The position numbers and the translations under genes were made by a program. The notes under the pieces are model-generated. The model was not told the origin of the DNA. It saw only the letters and a list, made by a program, of their open reading frames with translations, and ran no database searches. A stretch of DNA of 64,000 nucleotides, from positions 119,761,501-119,825,500 of the forward strand of contig CM075349.1 of assembly GCA_037693485.1 (NCBI GenBank), read 5' to 3'. The stretch is from Kitagawia praeruptora (lineage: Eukaryota; Streptophyta; Magnoliopsida; Apiales; Apiaceae). Below, piece after piece: positions 11,158 to 21,879 of the stretch (positions within the stretch are counted from its first letter, which is position 1; each line of letters opens with the position of its first letter).

Positions 11158-11166
11158 TATAAAAAG
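11158..11166 (+). promoter_or_regulatory. TATA box before the 97-aa reverse-strand gene
   Basis: TATAAAAAG is followed by GGG, ~75 bp upstream of ATG 11241, with a pyrimidine-rich leader between. The spacing is normal for a plant core promoter plus short 5' UTR. Confidence 0.55.
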
Positions 11167-11240
11167 GGGTGTTAGTCTTCGATTCTGATCACCCCTCTCT
11201 TCGATTTTCTTAGAAACCCTTCTCTTTCAGATTCTATATA

Positions 11241-11534
11241 ATGGATAACCCTGAGATGAATGAATTTTTCACTCCCTTTTCTTGGGGTCGGGAGCTTTGT
11301 GTCTCGAAAGAGACCGAGGGTGCGTGGAAAGCCCTTACCGCTCATTACGAGGAAGAGGCCAACTTGTATGAAGCTGAGGAGTGCCGGAAATCTGCCCGGA
11401 AAGTTGTCGCTGCTCGTGCGGCAAAGGAGACTGCGGAGGCTGATACGGTTCGCTTCCGCTTCCGTGCACCAGAGAATGGTGAGAGCTCCGAGAAAAAAGA
11501 CGCGGAGGCTGAGAAGAAAGTTCCCCAGGCATGA
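11241..11534 (+). CDS. Small acidic/coiled-coil protein on the reverse strand of the Tat element, 97 aa
   Basis: This is a complete single-exon frame from ATG 11241 to TGA 11532-11534. The protein begins MDNPEMNEFFTPFSWGREL and then becomes Ala/Glu/Lys-rich (EEEANLYEAEECRKSARKVV), which predicts a helix or coiled coil. I do not recognise a family. A TATA box sits 75 bp upstream and polyadenylation-like AATAAAA motifs follow at 11590-11600, so it looks like a separate transcription unit. It follows the broken spliced gene on the same strand and may act with it. The other two frames here are shadows. Confidence 0.55.
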   Translation: MDNPEMNEFFTPFSWGRELCVSKETEGAWKALTAHYEEEANLYEAEECRKSARKVVAARAAKETAEADTVRFRFRAPENGESSEKKDAEAEKKVPQA

Positions 11535-12440
11535 AGGATTTTAGATGTAGGAATCTTAATCCTTGTAAACCCATGCTTGTAATAATAATTTTATCAATAA
11601 AATTTCTCTGTTTTCTATCGCAAGTGTTTGTATATTTCTTTTGCTCCCTGTCGTATTGCATGGTTAACTTGTTTGTCTATGTAGGCTGTTGTAGATTGTC
11701 TGTGGGAGTTTGCTTTAGTGTCGTTCCTTGTAGTTTTTGTTGCTTTGGTTGCCAGGACACTAGGAGGATTTCGCCATGTCTGGTTGCCATAGTAGATAAC
11801 TTTGTTGTTGTAAATCGTGCCTTTGTTAGTTGCTGTCATAGACTTCATTTGCTTTTGTACTGGGCTGTTTGCCCGCTAAGGGACTTTGCTTTTGTTGGCT
11901 GCTATTATAGACTATGCTTTTTAGTAGGTTGCGTGTCCGCTAAGGGACTTTGCTTTTGTAGTTGGTTGTTTGTTGCTTTTGTAGATATCTTTGCTTGTGT
12001 TGTTGGTTGCTTGCCCACCAAGGGACTTTGCTTTTGTAGTTGGTTGTTGGTTGCTATTGTAGATATCTTTGCTTTTGTTATTGGTTGCTTGCCCGCAAAG
12101 GGACTTTGTTTTTGTAGTTGGTTGTTGGTTGCTATTGTAGATATCTTTGCTTTTGTTGTTGGTTGCTTGCCCGCAAAGGGACTTTGCTTTTGTAGTTGGT
12201 TGTTGGTTGCTATTGTAGATATCTTTGCTTTTGTTGTTGGTTGCTTGCCCGCTAAGGGACTTTGCTTTTGTAGTTGATTGCTTGCCCGCTAAGGGACTTC
12301 GCTTTTGTAGTTGGTTGCGTGCCCATTAAGGGACTTTGTTTTTGTAGTTGTTTGCTTGTCCGCTGAGGGGACTTTGTTTTTGTAGTTGGTTGCTTGCCCG
12401 CTGAGGGGACTTTGATGCTTTTGTAGATTGCTTTTGTGCA
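11535..12440. repeat. Tandem repeat zone: 78-bp then 37-38-bp periods
   Basis: The marker AGGGAC(T)TTTG preceded by TTGCCCGC recurs at about 12021, 12099, 12177 and 12255 (spacing 78), then 12292, 12329, 12366 and 12404 (spacing 37-38). Less regular copies begin near 11878. The short unit is the marker plus TTTTGTAGTTGGTTG; the long unit adds a segment with TATTGTAGATATCTTTGC. The 248-codon open frame across it is a by-product of the repeat. This G/T-rich zone separates the reverse-strand genes from the end of integrase. Confidence 0.85.
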
Positions 12441-12507
12441 AAAAGTGTTTCATTAAAACATAATACCATTGATTACAAAAAAGAGGAAGTAGAGACTGCT
12501 TAGTCGT

Positions 12508-13776
12508 CTACTGGTAATACTTTCTCAGTTTGTCTCCGTGCCAAGTATTGTTGACTTCCGTGCCGTCCAAGCGTGCTAGCTTGTAGGAACTCGGCCTCAG
12601 TACTTGGATAATTTTATAGAGACCTTCCCACTTCGGCATAAGTTTTCCAGTGTGGCTAGGGTCAGATGTTTCAGTTGCCGGGTTAACCAAATCGCCTTGT
12701 ACATAAGCTTTGACTCTGGCTCTTTTTCCGAAAAATTCCTTTGTCTTTTCTTTGTAGGCGGCAATTTTTTCGACAGCGGCCTCCCTTGTTTCGTCTAGAA
12801 GGTCAAGATTTATTTTGAGTCCTTGATTATTTGCTTCTTCTTCAAAACCGATGGCACGATATGAAGGAGATCCTATCTCGACCGGGGCAAAAGCCTCAGT
12901 TCCAAAAGCTAGTTTGAAAGGTGATTCCCCCGTACTCGTTCTGGCTGATGTCCCGTAAGCCCAAAGAACATTAGGTAATTCATGTGGCCATTTTTTCTTC
13001 GAGGTGGTTAACCTTTTTTCTAAACCTCTCACAATAATTCGGTTGGTGACTTCAACCTGCCCGTTGCTCTAGGGATGACATACAGATGCCTTCTTATGTT
13101 TGACTCCGTGATCAGATAAGAATTTGGTGAATTTTGACCCCACGAACTGTGTGCCGTTGTCTGATATGAGCACCATTGGAATTCCGAATCTGGTGATGAC
13201 TTGCTCTTTAACAAAACGGATGGCATCATCCTGTGTGATGTTCTTTAGTGCCCTTGCCTCGGCCCATTTAGTCATGTAGTCAATGGCGACCATAACATAT
13301 TGTAGATCGCCCTTGGCTCTAGGGAATGGTCCCATGATATCGATGCCCCAGACCGCAAATGGTATTGGTGACAAGATGGCTGCTGGAAGGGTCGGGGCTT
13401 TTCTGGACATGTTGCTGAACAATTGACATTGGTGGCATTTCTTGGTGAAAGCTTTGCATTCTTTGTGCATCTTGGGCCAGTAATAGCCTTGTCTGAGTAT
13501 CTTATATGCCAATGCCTTGCCCGCCATGTGGTCTCCGCAGATGCCTTCATGGACTTCTCTCATACAATATAAGGCTTCTTCCTCATCGACACATTTAAGT
13601 ATAGGAGAGTCAAAACTTCTCTTGTATAAGATTCCTTCTTGAACAAAGTATTTTGTTGCTTGTGATTTTAGCATTTTTGCCTTTACGCCTTCGTCTGGTA
13701 AAGTGCCAGTTTCTAGATATCGGATGTGTGGGGTCATCCAATTTTCTAATGGCGGATTTATTTCCATGACGTCCAA
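12508..13776 (-). pseudogene. Tat-like integrase, one stop codon in the catalytic core
   Basis: On the minus strand the N-terminal zinc-binding module (VHEGICGDHMAGK and KKCHQC) is followed by the catalytic core: first Asp in GIDIMGPFP, second Asp in ISDNGTQF, and Glu in GQVEVTNR. A TAG (13071-13069) sits between CHP and SNGQVE, just before the catalytic Glu, where related integrases have Gln, so a CAG-to-TAG change is likely. The frame continues unchanged past it to the C-terminus ending GDKLRKYYQ. Upstream, the join to the RNase H frame near 13800 needs a one-base shift. Confidence 0.85.
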
Positions 13777-13796
13777 CTTGCTTATGCTGGGGGCGG

Positions 13797-15681
13797 TCAG
13801 TTATTCGAAATATATCGTGTCTGACTCCACTTTTCCCCTTGGGTTAATTTAGACAACATGTCCGCCACTGTATTATCTACCCTATCTATCTGTTCCAGGG
13901 CGTACTCTTCAAAGTGGGTAAGCATTGTTTGTACCAGCTCTTGGTATTTGCTCAGATTACTGTCTTTTGTTGAATAATCCCCCGTTGTTTGGCGAACAAC
14001 CAGTTGTGAATCGCTGTAGATGGTGATCCTTTTTACTTGCAAGTTTTTTGCCAACGTCAAGCCGGCCAAGAGTGCCTCATATTCTGCTTGGTTGTTTGTA
14101 GCTTTGAAGTTTAGTTGTATGGCTTGTTTGACCTGGAAACCATCGGGGCTAGTAAGGATAAGACCCGCCCCGCAACGGGTGTTGGTGGAGGAACCGTCCA
14201 CATACAGTTGCCAATTGTTGTCCGTCGTGGTAATGTTCTTGGCGGGAGTTTCTTTCTCTGTTTCTGAAAATGAGCACTCGACTATGAAGTCTGCCAGCGT
14301 TTGTGCTTTATTTGCGGTCCTTGGTATGTATCTTAAGTCGAATTGGCCGAGTTCTACGGCCCAATTGATCAGTCTGCCTGACAAGTCTAGTTTGTGCAAT
14401 ATTTTACTCAGCGGTTGGTCCGTGATGACCCTGATTTGTCCACCCTGGAAGTAATGTCTCAATTTTCTGCTTGCTACTACCAAAGCTAGAGCGAACTTTT
14501 GGACGTTCGGATAGCGGGTTTCTGCGTCTTTGAGCACCTGACTGACATAGTAGACTGGTTTTTGTTCGTTATTTTCTTCTTTGATGAGGACCGCTCCCAA
14601 GGCTTTATCCGTAGCCGATAGGTATAATGACAGTGGCTCTGAAGGAGCCGCGATCGCCAATAAAGGAGCAGAGGAGAGATAAACTTTGAGATCTTCAAAG
14701 GCTTTCTGACATTCGTCTATCCAAGTTATTGTTTTAGTTTTGGTCGCTCCCTTCAATGTGTCAAAAAATGGGAGGCATCTATCTGCTAACTTTGCAATGA
14801 ATCTTCTTAAGGCGGCTAATCTTCCCGTTAATTTTTGTATTTCCTTCAAGGTTTTGGGCGGTTGCATATCGATTATGGCCTTTATTTTTTCTGGGTTTGC
14901 CTCAATGCCTCTGTGAGATACCAAGAAACTTGCCAGCGTCTAGTGCAAATGCACATTTGTCTGGGTTGAGTTTCATATTGTGCTTTCTGATAGTTGAGAA
15001 ACATTCTTCTAAATCTTGGAGGTGAGAAGCTGTTAAGAGAGATTTGACGATGAGATCATCCACATATACTTCCATATTGCGGCCTAGCTGACCGGCGAAG
15101 ATTCTATTCATGGTTTTTTGGAAAGTGGCCCCGGTATTGATCAATCCAAAAGGCATTACTTTGTAACAATATACCCCTCTATTTGTGATGAAAGCTGTTT
15201 TTTCTCTATCTTCGGGGGTCATTTTGATTTGATTGTAGCCTGAATAGGCATCCATGAAGCTAAGCATTAGGTGGCCCGCGGTTGCGTCTATGAGTTGGTC
15301 TATTGAAGATAATGGATAGGGATCCTTTGGACATGCTGCATTCAAGTCGGTGTAATCCACGCATATTCTCCATTTTCCGTTAGCTTTTTTCACCAATACA
15401 ACATTTGCGACCCATTTGGGGTATGTGACTTCGCAAATCAAATCTGCGTCCAAAAGTTTGTCAATCTCAATGTCAATTGCCCGTTGTCGCTCTGGTACGA
15501 AGTTTCTTCTCTTTTGTGTTTTCGGTGTTTTGTCTGGGTCCACATTTAACTTGTGGATCACCACAGACTCATCCAAACCTAGTATATCCTTTGGGCTCCA
15601 GGCGAAAACGTCTGCGTATTGCCTTAAGAGGTCTGTGAGGCCGGTTTTAAAGATTGAGTCTAAGCATGTTCCCACACTCAC
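13797..15681 (-). pseudogene. Tat-like reverse transcriptase with two RNase H domains, frameshifted
   Basis: The RT part (15681-14902) shows KANGKWRICVDYTDLN, SFMDAYSGYNQI, VMPFGL and the catalytic YVDD (MEVYVDDLIVK). The frame is broken at about 14920, between GKFLG and VSHRGIEAN, where a few bases are missing relative to related elements (about 8 by comparison with the intact copy at 61790). The next frame (14924-13797) holds the connection and RT-associated RNase H, and then a second, archaeal-type RNase H (LYVDGSSTNTRCGAGLIL, NNQAEYEALLAGL, YSDSQLVV). That second domain is the marker of Tat-clade gypsy elements. Confidence 0.85.
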
Positions 15682-15710
15682 ACTTTTGCTTGGGTCCCCG
15701 GGTATGACCT

Positions 15711-16526
15711 CTATTTTTCTGTTTGGACCGCCGGACTTATCGGCGGTTTCTCTTCCCGTTTAAGACACCTCATGAGATTTGCATCTATTCGAGGTGGGTC
15801 TTCTATCATCGGGTCGTGCCCGTCAATGAACTGTACTTCTTTTCTTTTTTTGTTATTTTTCCGCTGATTTTCAGCGTGCCTTTGTCTTTTTGCTTGCTTT
15901 CTCTTATTTGCCTTCTCTCTACGGAGGTTGCTAGGTTCAGTTTTTCCCAGGGTGATCGCTATGCCATAGCATCTCTTGGATGTCTCTGAATCTCCCTTGA
16001 TTTCTCCTACCCCGTTAAGAGTGGGGAATTTGATTTTAAGATGAGGGGTGGAGGTAACCGCCTTGAGCATATTCAGGGTTGGCCTTCCCAAGATCATGTT
16101 GTAAGAGGAAGCGATGTTGATGACGTAAAATTTGACAGTTCGGCATACTTGTCTGGGCGACGCACCAAAATAGACAGGGAGCCTTGTTATGCCCGCTATT
16201 GGAACGACATTGTGTCCAAAACCGTAGAGAGACGTTTCATCAGGACATGTTTCCAATTTCTCACTGTCCAGTTTTAGTCTGTCCCATGTGTGTTTGAAGC
16301 ATATGTCAACTGAGGACCCGTTATCCACGAGGATCCTTTTGACTTCATTATGGGCAACGCCCAATGACAAGACTAGTGCTTCAGTGTGATTTGGGTTGAT
16401 GCCCTCGTAGTCTGCGTCTGTGAAAGTAATGATGTTTGGTGGTCCCTCAGATATGGTATAGACAGAGGGCTATTCTCTTGGTGGTGAACTCTGGCCACCA
16501 AATACGGTGTGCACTATGTTTCTATT
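15711..16526 (-). pseudogene. Tat-like aspartic protease region
   Basis: The retropepsin active site is read as ILVDNGSSVDI, and the flap/C-terminal region as YNMILGRPTLNMLKA. The frame from 16370 ends at 15711 with a frameshift into the RT leader. Upstream of 16370 the same frame continues, with one stop near 16470, into a segment (ITFTDADYEGINPNH) that precedes protease in related elements. Confidence 0.75.
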
Positions 16527-17923
16527 CTACCCTTTAGAATTTGATGCTCCTGGTATCAGTCTTGGTAAGTACTGAGATAGGTTACCAGCCTTGACTTGTT
16601 TTTCTAGGAAGTATTTGAGGAACAGACAGCTGTCTGTATAGTGCCCATGTGTTTCGTGGTAATCACAGTGTTTGTCTCTCGGCCTATCATCCGGCGAGGA
16701 GTACATTGGGGCTGGTGGCATGTAGAAGGGTTTTCCCCTGATTTCTTTCAGAATGGTCGCCCTTGGGAGCGTGAACTTAGTCCATTCTGGCTCTGGACGC
16801 CTGTCTGGTCTTGGCAGGTTCGTTGGTCCCAAGCGGTCTCTGACCGGGGTTGCGGATTGGGTCCTTTGGACGGGCGGCGATGGTCCATGAGTGGTTTGTA
16901 CTTGGTGTAAGACTAGCGCTTACCTTTGGTAGGACGTAAATCTTTCCCTCTGAAAGAATGGCGGTTGAGTTGGTGGAGTCCTGGTTTGTTTCAACAGTTT
17001 TAGGGACTCTGTTTCGTTGATGGCTTGGGATGCTAAGTCGTATGCTGTTGCCAGGTTGGTGGGTTTTGTTTCCATGAGACGGCACACGTACTTCTCGCAT
17101 TCATAGGGGTTGAGGCCTCTTCTCAAATGGACCAAGGCTTCTGTTTCATTAACGCAAACAACTTTGTTCACCGCTCCTTTGAAACGGTCAATGTAATCTT
17201 GTAAGGTTTCTCCATCCCGCTGTGCGATGGTTTCTAGAAATACAATGTGGACCTCATGTTGTTGGTTTGCTTTAAACTTGTTTAGGAATAGTTTTTTAAA
17301 TTCTGGCCATGTGTCTATAGATCTGGCGGATATTTTGTAAAACCACCTTTGAGCACTACTGCGGAGGGTGGCAGTGAAGAAACGGCATCTTGTCAGATCG
17401 TTGTATTCATAATGGAGAGCTAGCTGGTCAAAATAGCTAAGATGCTCTTCTGGGTCGCCTAGCCCATCGAAAGAATTGAAGCTGTGATGTTTGATGTCCT
17501 TTTGCCCAGCTCTTGCTCGCTATTACCCTCTATCTTTTTCTTGAGTTCCATAATGGTGTGCAACATGTCTGCATTTGTTGGTTGTGCACTTTCCGTCTCC
17601 CTTGGACGGACAGGGGATCGTTCTCTTTGCCTTTGTTTTTCGTATTCGGCCAGGACCTTTTCATAGGCGGCCTTTTTGTCGATAATCACTTTTCTCAGAT
17701 CTCTTTGTTTTTTGTTTTGTTCCCATGTCTCGGGGCGGTGGTGCTTTTTGCCGTGCCTTTCATGATTCGTGTTCTGAGATGTGCCTAAACGGGAAAGCGC
17801 AGAGTTGGATTTCCGGGGTTGGTTGTGTGCCTCGCTGCGATCATTGTGCTGATTTATTTGGGAGTCTCTCTGTTCAGGGGGTTGCTCTTGTTCGACCTGG
17901 GGAAAAGCCGAGGCTATCTGCAT
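16527..17923 (-). pseudogene. Tat-like gag, broken into several frames
   Basis: The putative start ATG is at 17923. The N-terminal ~150 residues are Gln/Arg-rich and hydrophilic. The retrotransposon gag core is read at 17460-17170 (GDPEEHLSYFDQLALHYEYN, RWFYKISARSIDTW, GETLQDYIDRFKGAVNKV). A zinc-finger-like CDYHETHGHYTDSC is read near 16670, the form common in Tat/Athila gag. At least two frame changes separate these parts (near 17460 and 16900). Confidence 0.8.
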
Positions 17924-17970
17924 GAGTAAATCGATTTATTATTGATTATAACCCGTCAGGTTAAGGCTAA

Positions 17971-18054
17971 GTGACAAGTGTTGTGTTTTAGACGGGCACC
18001 TACTCGCGGGCGCATGCCTGGCGAGTGAACCGTCTTCACAGCGGGTACCTTTCG
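17971..18054 (-). repeat. 5' LTR remnant of the Tat-like element (84 bp)
   Basis: Positions 17971-18050 match 6150-6229 at 76 of 80 positions; all four differences are transitions (three G to A, one C to T). Homology stops at 18054, where the other copy reaches its polypurine tract, so this is the outer LTR end. On the gag side, homology stops abruptly at 17970 and no primer-binding site is seen before gag, implying deletion of most of the LTR plus the leader. Confidence 0.75.
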
Positions 18055-18877
18055 GATGAAAAACAGAAAGTTAATTCAGTAAAGTTGTATTGTTGAAAAC
18101 TAGAAATATAAAAGGTTAATATGCTTAAATTTCACCCGATCATCAGAGACGTACTATAGAAGTTTGTTACGAACATAGATAGATACTCCGTATATTACAA
18201 AATAGAAAACGATAGCAAGTGCCGACCCACGTTCACTGTATTTAGTTGACCTCAACAGTTTTTAAATCGCTACAAACAAATCCTTACGTACGCACCAGTG
18301 TAACATTATTACGGAGAACACAAGTACAGAGCATCAAGTGTCATACCTAGTAAAGCCCACGGCATGGTATATTCCGGTATTTTCTTATATCAATCTCAGT
18401 TTTTATTTCGTCTTCATGTTTATTCTGTAACTCATGTACATGCATGCATGTTTATTTGTGTTTCGAAACAAGAAAAAGGAAATAATCTTTTTTTTAGAAA
18501 AACTCATATACACATTCGTTTTGTCGATCTTATCTTTTCTTTCGGTGTCTTGAATTAAAATCGTAACTAAAATGCGTGCGTTTACTTTGGAAACTAACTA
18601 AATTGTCTTATTTTGTTATCTTGTACAGTAAAATATTGATAAAGACATGGAACAACTATTTAAAAATATTCAAAATGTAACACTTTGTTTCTACACGTTT
18701 ACTCTCAAATGATGATAATTTAAATTTCATATGCGTGAGCTGTAAGGCATCAACCCCCATCAGGCTGATTGTTCGTCCTGCTTTTATGGCAGAATTTATT
18801 TGGTGAGGGTGGAGCTTTAGAGATGCAGGAGACGGAGTCGCCTTGATTAATTAAGATCTAGGACATTTACCTGTTTT
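18055..18877. other. Intergenic, nothing recognised
   Basis: AT-rich DNA with no ORF of interest, no terminal repeats and no RNA gene that I can see. Confidence 0.6.
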
Positions 18878-18885
18878 ATTTTAAG

Positions 18886-19087
18886 CAGTGTTGTAAAAAG
18901 CGGGAATCGGACTTAATCGGTAGAGCCGTAGAGGCACTGTCCAGGGATTAATCGGGGATTAATCGGGTATTTGAGGATTAATCGGAATGATTAATCAAAT
19001 AATCGGATTATTAATCAGTTCGGTAACCCATGGAACAAGGATTAATCGATGATTAATCGTGATTAATTACTGATTTTTAGAACAGAG
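18886..19087. mobile_element. hAT-type MITE, 202 bp
   Basis: Exact 8-bp target-site duplications ATTTTAAG flank it (18878-18885 and 19088-19095). The ends are CAGTGTTGTAAAAA and TTTTTAGAACAGAG, an imperfect inverted repeat. The interior is built from repeated GATTAATCGG motifs. It is related to the element at 48684-48877. Confidence 0.85.
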
Positions 19088-19249
19088 ATTTTAAGTAGAG
19101 ATGACAACCTCTCAACTTCAATAGATGTGCAACCAGGAATGTCATGTCTCATTGACGTTTGCAACCTCTTGGCAACTTTTATTAAATATGCTCTTAGTTA
19201 TTCTTGCTTCTTTTCATCGACTGTTTTCCAAGTTTATTTGACAGACTAA

Positions 19250-19665
19250 GAGGGTGTTTGGCTTAACTTAAAAATTGTTACTTATCACTTAAAGTGCTAC
19301 TTACTCACTTTAAGTGAAAAGTGATATTTTTCACTTAAAGTTAGGTGTATCTGTTTGGCTAATTCTACTTAAAGTAAATTTATTTTTAAAAAATTAATTA
19401 AAAAAAAGAAATTTATATTTTTTTGAAAGTATAAAATACAAATATATGCAAAGAATACAATACAAGTTAAAAGGTGACTCAAATACATAAAAATTGATAT
19501 ACGAAAAAAAATAAGTGAAAAAAAAGTACCTCAAAGCTACTTTTTTTTTTTAGCCTACTTTCCACTTTAAGTGACTCCCATTTAAGGGGAGCCAAACAGC
19601 TCGTTACACTTCAGAAATCACTTAAAGTAGAAAAGTGATAATTTTAATGGGGGCCAAACGGGCTC
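19250..19665. mobile_element. Harbinger/Tourist-like MITE, 416 bp
   Basis: TAA duplications flank it (19247-19249 and 19666-19668). Termini GAGGGTGTTTGGCT and GGCCAAACGGGCTC form imperfect inverted repeats. The interior contains complementary CACTTAAAGT/ACTTTAAGTG blocks. Confidence 0.75.
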
Positions 19666-19868
19666 TAATCATCCCTGGACCATTATATTTGTTAATTTTA
19701 CGTGCATTATTTATAAGCTCTATATAACAAATGCTTTCATGCTGCTTTAATCAATAATCATCTCCCACCAAACCCCGTATAATTCAACATGAGAATCGTT
19801 TAGGTTGTCACTTCACTTTAATTTCATTTTTGGGTTTTCTTATTGAGTTAAGAATTGTATTGTTGTAT

Positions 19869-20249
19869 GGGGACGGTCCGTTCTATGGCAAACATTTGTC
19901 ATAGAACTGTTTCACAACATATGGTTTCTGGACCGTTGGATCGTTAATCCAACGATCCTAATTTTAAAAAAAAATTACACCATACTGTAGAAACTTTCCG
20001 CGGTACGGAGTAATTACAAAAATGTCCTTACTGTTCACGTACCGCAGAAACTTTCTACGGTACGGTGAACAATAGATTTTTGATGTGAAAACAGGGGGCA
20101 TTTTTGTAATTACCCCGTACCGCGAAAAGTTTCTGCAGTGCGATATAAATTTTTTTTTAAACCCCAGCCGTTGGATCAACGATCCAACGGTGTAGGAACC
20201 ATTTGTTGTGTAACAGTTCCCTGACAAATGTTTGCCCGGCCCATTCTCC
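19869..20249. mobile_element. Mutator-type MITE with ~80-bp terminal inverted repeats, 381 bp
   Basis: Exact 9-bp duplications TTGTTGTAT flank it (19860-19868 and 20250-20258), the Mutator target size. The inverted repeats are long; both arms share GCAAACATTTGTCA and CCGTTGGATCGTT. The interior contains palindromic GTACCGCAGAAACTTTC-type segments. The 87-codon frame across it is not a gene. Confidence 0.85.
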
Positions 20250-20258
20250 TTGTTGTAT

Positions 20259-20780
20259 TTCTATAATGAAATTGAATGTACTATGTTTTTGTATGTAAAT
20301 TATTACTTATATGTCAAGCAAAGTTTTTTTTTTTTGCTTTAATATGTCAAGCAAAGTTGGGATGTAAAGAATCATTATTTATCATTCATGATAAAATTAG
20401 TATTATTACTCGTATTATATAGACTTTTGGTGCTGATTAAGGTGAAGTTGCCTTCAAAATGATACTGTCTACCAAAAACTTTATAAAAGAACAAAATAAT
20501 TAAGGAAATGAGAGGTGAGAAAAAGACAAACGCCACATGTAAATAAAGGAGATCATCCCCTAATCTCAACCGAGAGTGGTTGGCCTTGACAAGGTTTTAT
20601 ACAAAGACGACCATGAACCACTTGAGATAGTAAATTAGTAATCGACCTCTTTTTATTAAATTTCCCAACATAATTCAATCATAATTGATTTAAACTTGAA
20701 TTCAAGTTATTCGAATAATTTATCATTCACAAGAGTTCAGTATAACTTCTGTAAGAAATAAGTGTTTATATCTAATACTG
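20259..20780. other. Intergenic, nothing recognised
   Basis: AT-rich, with a short direct repeat of TATGTCAAGCAAAGTT around a poly-T (20311-20357). No gene signal. Confidence 0.55.
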
Positions 20781-20784
20781 TAGT

Positions 20785-21115
20785 AAAGACTTGTGGGGTT
20801 TTAGGTATTGTTATCCGAGATGCCAACGGGCGATGGTTGGTAGTCTTGGTAGAGCAAGCTAAGGTTGCTGCTGCATGTGAAGTATGAGATTCAGGTGGCA
20901 GTGGAATGTGATGCTATGATATGAATGTTGTCCGCGATATCAACCAAAATATTGAAGGTTTATCCCCCACTGATGCTTTACTATGATGATACACCCAGGA
21001 TAAGAGAAACTTTCATTTGTTTACTGTAGTTGTGTTCATGTATCTAGACCAGGTAATACATTGGCACATCTTGTAAGTTGTAGCAAAATAGAATGTCAAC
21101 GAAGAAGAACGTGTA
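20785..21115 (+). pseudogene. RNase H-like (non-LTR type) gene relic
   Basis: The broken translation shows GIVIRDANGRWLV, VECDAM and SRPGNTLAHLVS, the pattern of the plant LINE/RVT_3 RNase H domain. Stops and frame changes occur throughout. No poly-A tail was found. Confidence 0.5.
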
Positions 21116-21171
21116 TGATGATTAGAAGATTTTTACTAAAGCATTTCAACTTTGGTGGATACTGATTTATT

Positions 21172-21285
21172 CTAATATAAGTACCTGATTTGATCTTAAG
21201 AAAAAGAAAAAGGAGATAGCCAGCCGCGAGTAATATAAGTACCTGATTTGTTTTTAAGAAAAAGAAAAAGGAGATAGCCAGCCGC
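21172..21285. repeat. Tandem duplication, ~57-bp unit, two copies
   Basis: The segment from TAATATAAGTACCTGATTT through AGGAGATAGCCAGCCGC occurs twice back to back (about 21172 and 21229). Confidence 0.8.
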
Positions 21286-21879
21286 ATCGAGCTACATACA
21301 TATGCAATGACACGGCAACCATAAAAACCATAGTACACCCGGTCATTCAACCAAATTATGCTATATATACCCAAAAACCATCAAGTCCGCCACCACATTT
21401 GGCCTGCACAGGTATGTGTGCCAGTGCCACTGCCATCAAGTATATCAAGTATGTTCAAGTAACTGCCCAACGTGAAGGGGCTACGCCATATAATTTTCAA
21501 ATATGCCAACCAAGAGAGTAAGAGAAACACTATAACCTGTTAGAACTGGGAGCTTTTTGGTGCTTATTGGAACCCATAACCTTGCTCTCCTGCAGTCCTG
21601 CCCAAATGAATAGTCACTGGATTTCATAGAAAATCATTCCAGTAAAAGAAGTTACAAACGCCATTATATATAATATTAAACTAATCGCAGCCCAGTGTCC
21701 ACAGATTTTATTGTAATTAAGTATAATGTGTAAATTTATATCAATTTCCAATAACATACCAAACCACTCAAACTACAATACATTTGATGTACATAACTCC
21801 CATATTGTACTGCCATACAGGCATACACAAATAACAAAAGCACAACGGTTTACTTTCAAGGTCACAAGAGAGATGCCTA
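21286..21879. other. Probable 3' flank of the DUF952 gene
   Basis: No ORF of interest. It lies just downstream of the minus-strand stop codon and probably includes the 3' UTR. A pyrimidine/AT mix with no repeats seen. Confidence 0.4.

Larger units (their letters stand above)
5511..18054 (-). mobile_element. Decayed Tat-clade Ty3/gypsy element with reverse-strand genes
   Basis: Reading on the minus strand, the order is: a short 5' LTR remnant (17971-18054), gag, protease, reverse transcriptase, RNase H, a second RNase H, integrase, a 1-kb tandem-repeat zone, two genes on the opposite strand, another tandem repeat, a polypurine tract and the 3' LTR (about 5511-6233). The duplicated RNase H after RT is diagnostic of the Tat clade. 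Gag-pol carries several stops and frameshifts. No target-site duplication could be recognised, and the left end (5511 is a guess from TG...) is uncertain by some tens of bases. Confidence 0.8.

Noticed and set aside
11531..12277. 248-codon plus-strand frame rich in Cys and Phe
   Set aside because: It coincides with the 78-bp tandem array; since 78 is divisible by three, stops are avoided automatically.
6150..18050. The 80-bp direct repeat as a simple dispersed repeat
   Set aside because: It ends exactly where one copy meets a polypurine tract and brackets a gypsy element, so LTR identity is the better explanation.
18055..18885. tRNA or other RNA gene
   Set aside because: I looked for cloverleaf-like and GTTCGA-type T-loop signals across the intergenic parts; GGTTCGA strings at 2921, 28230 and 28310 have no matching arms.
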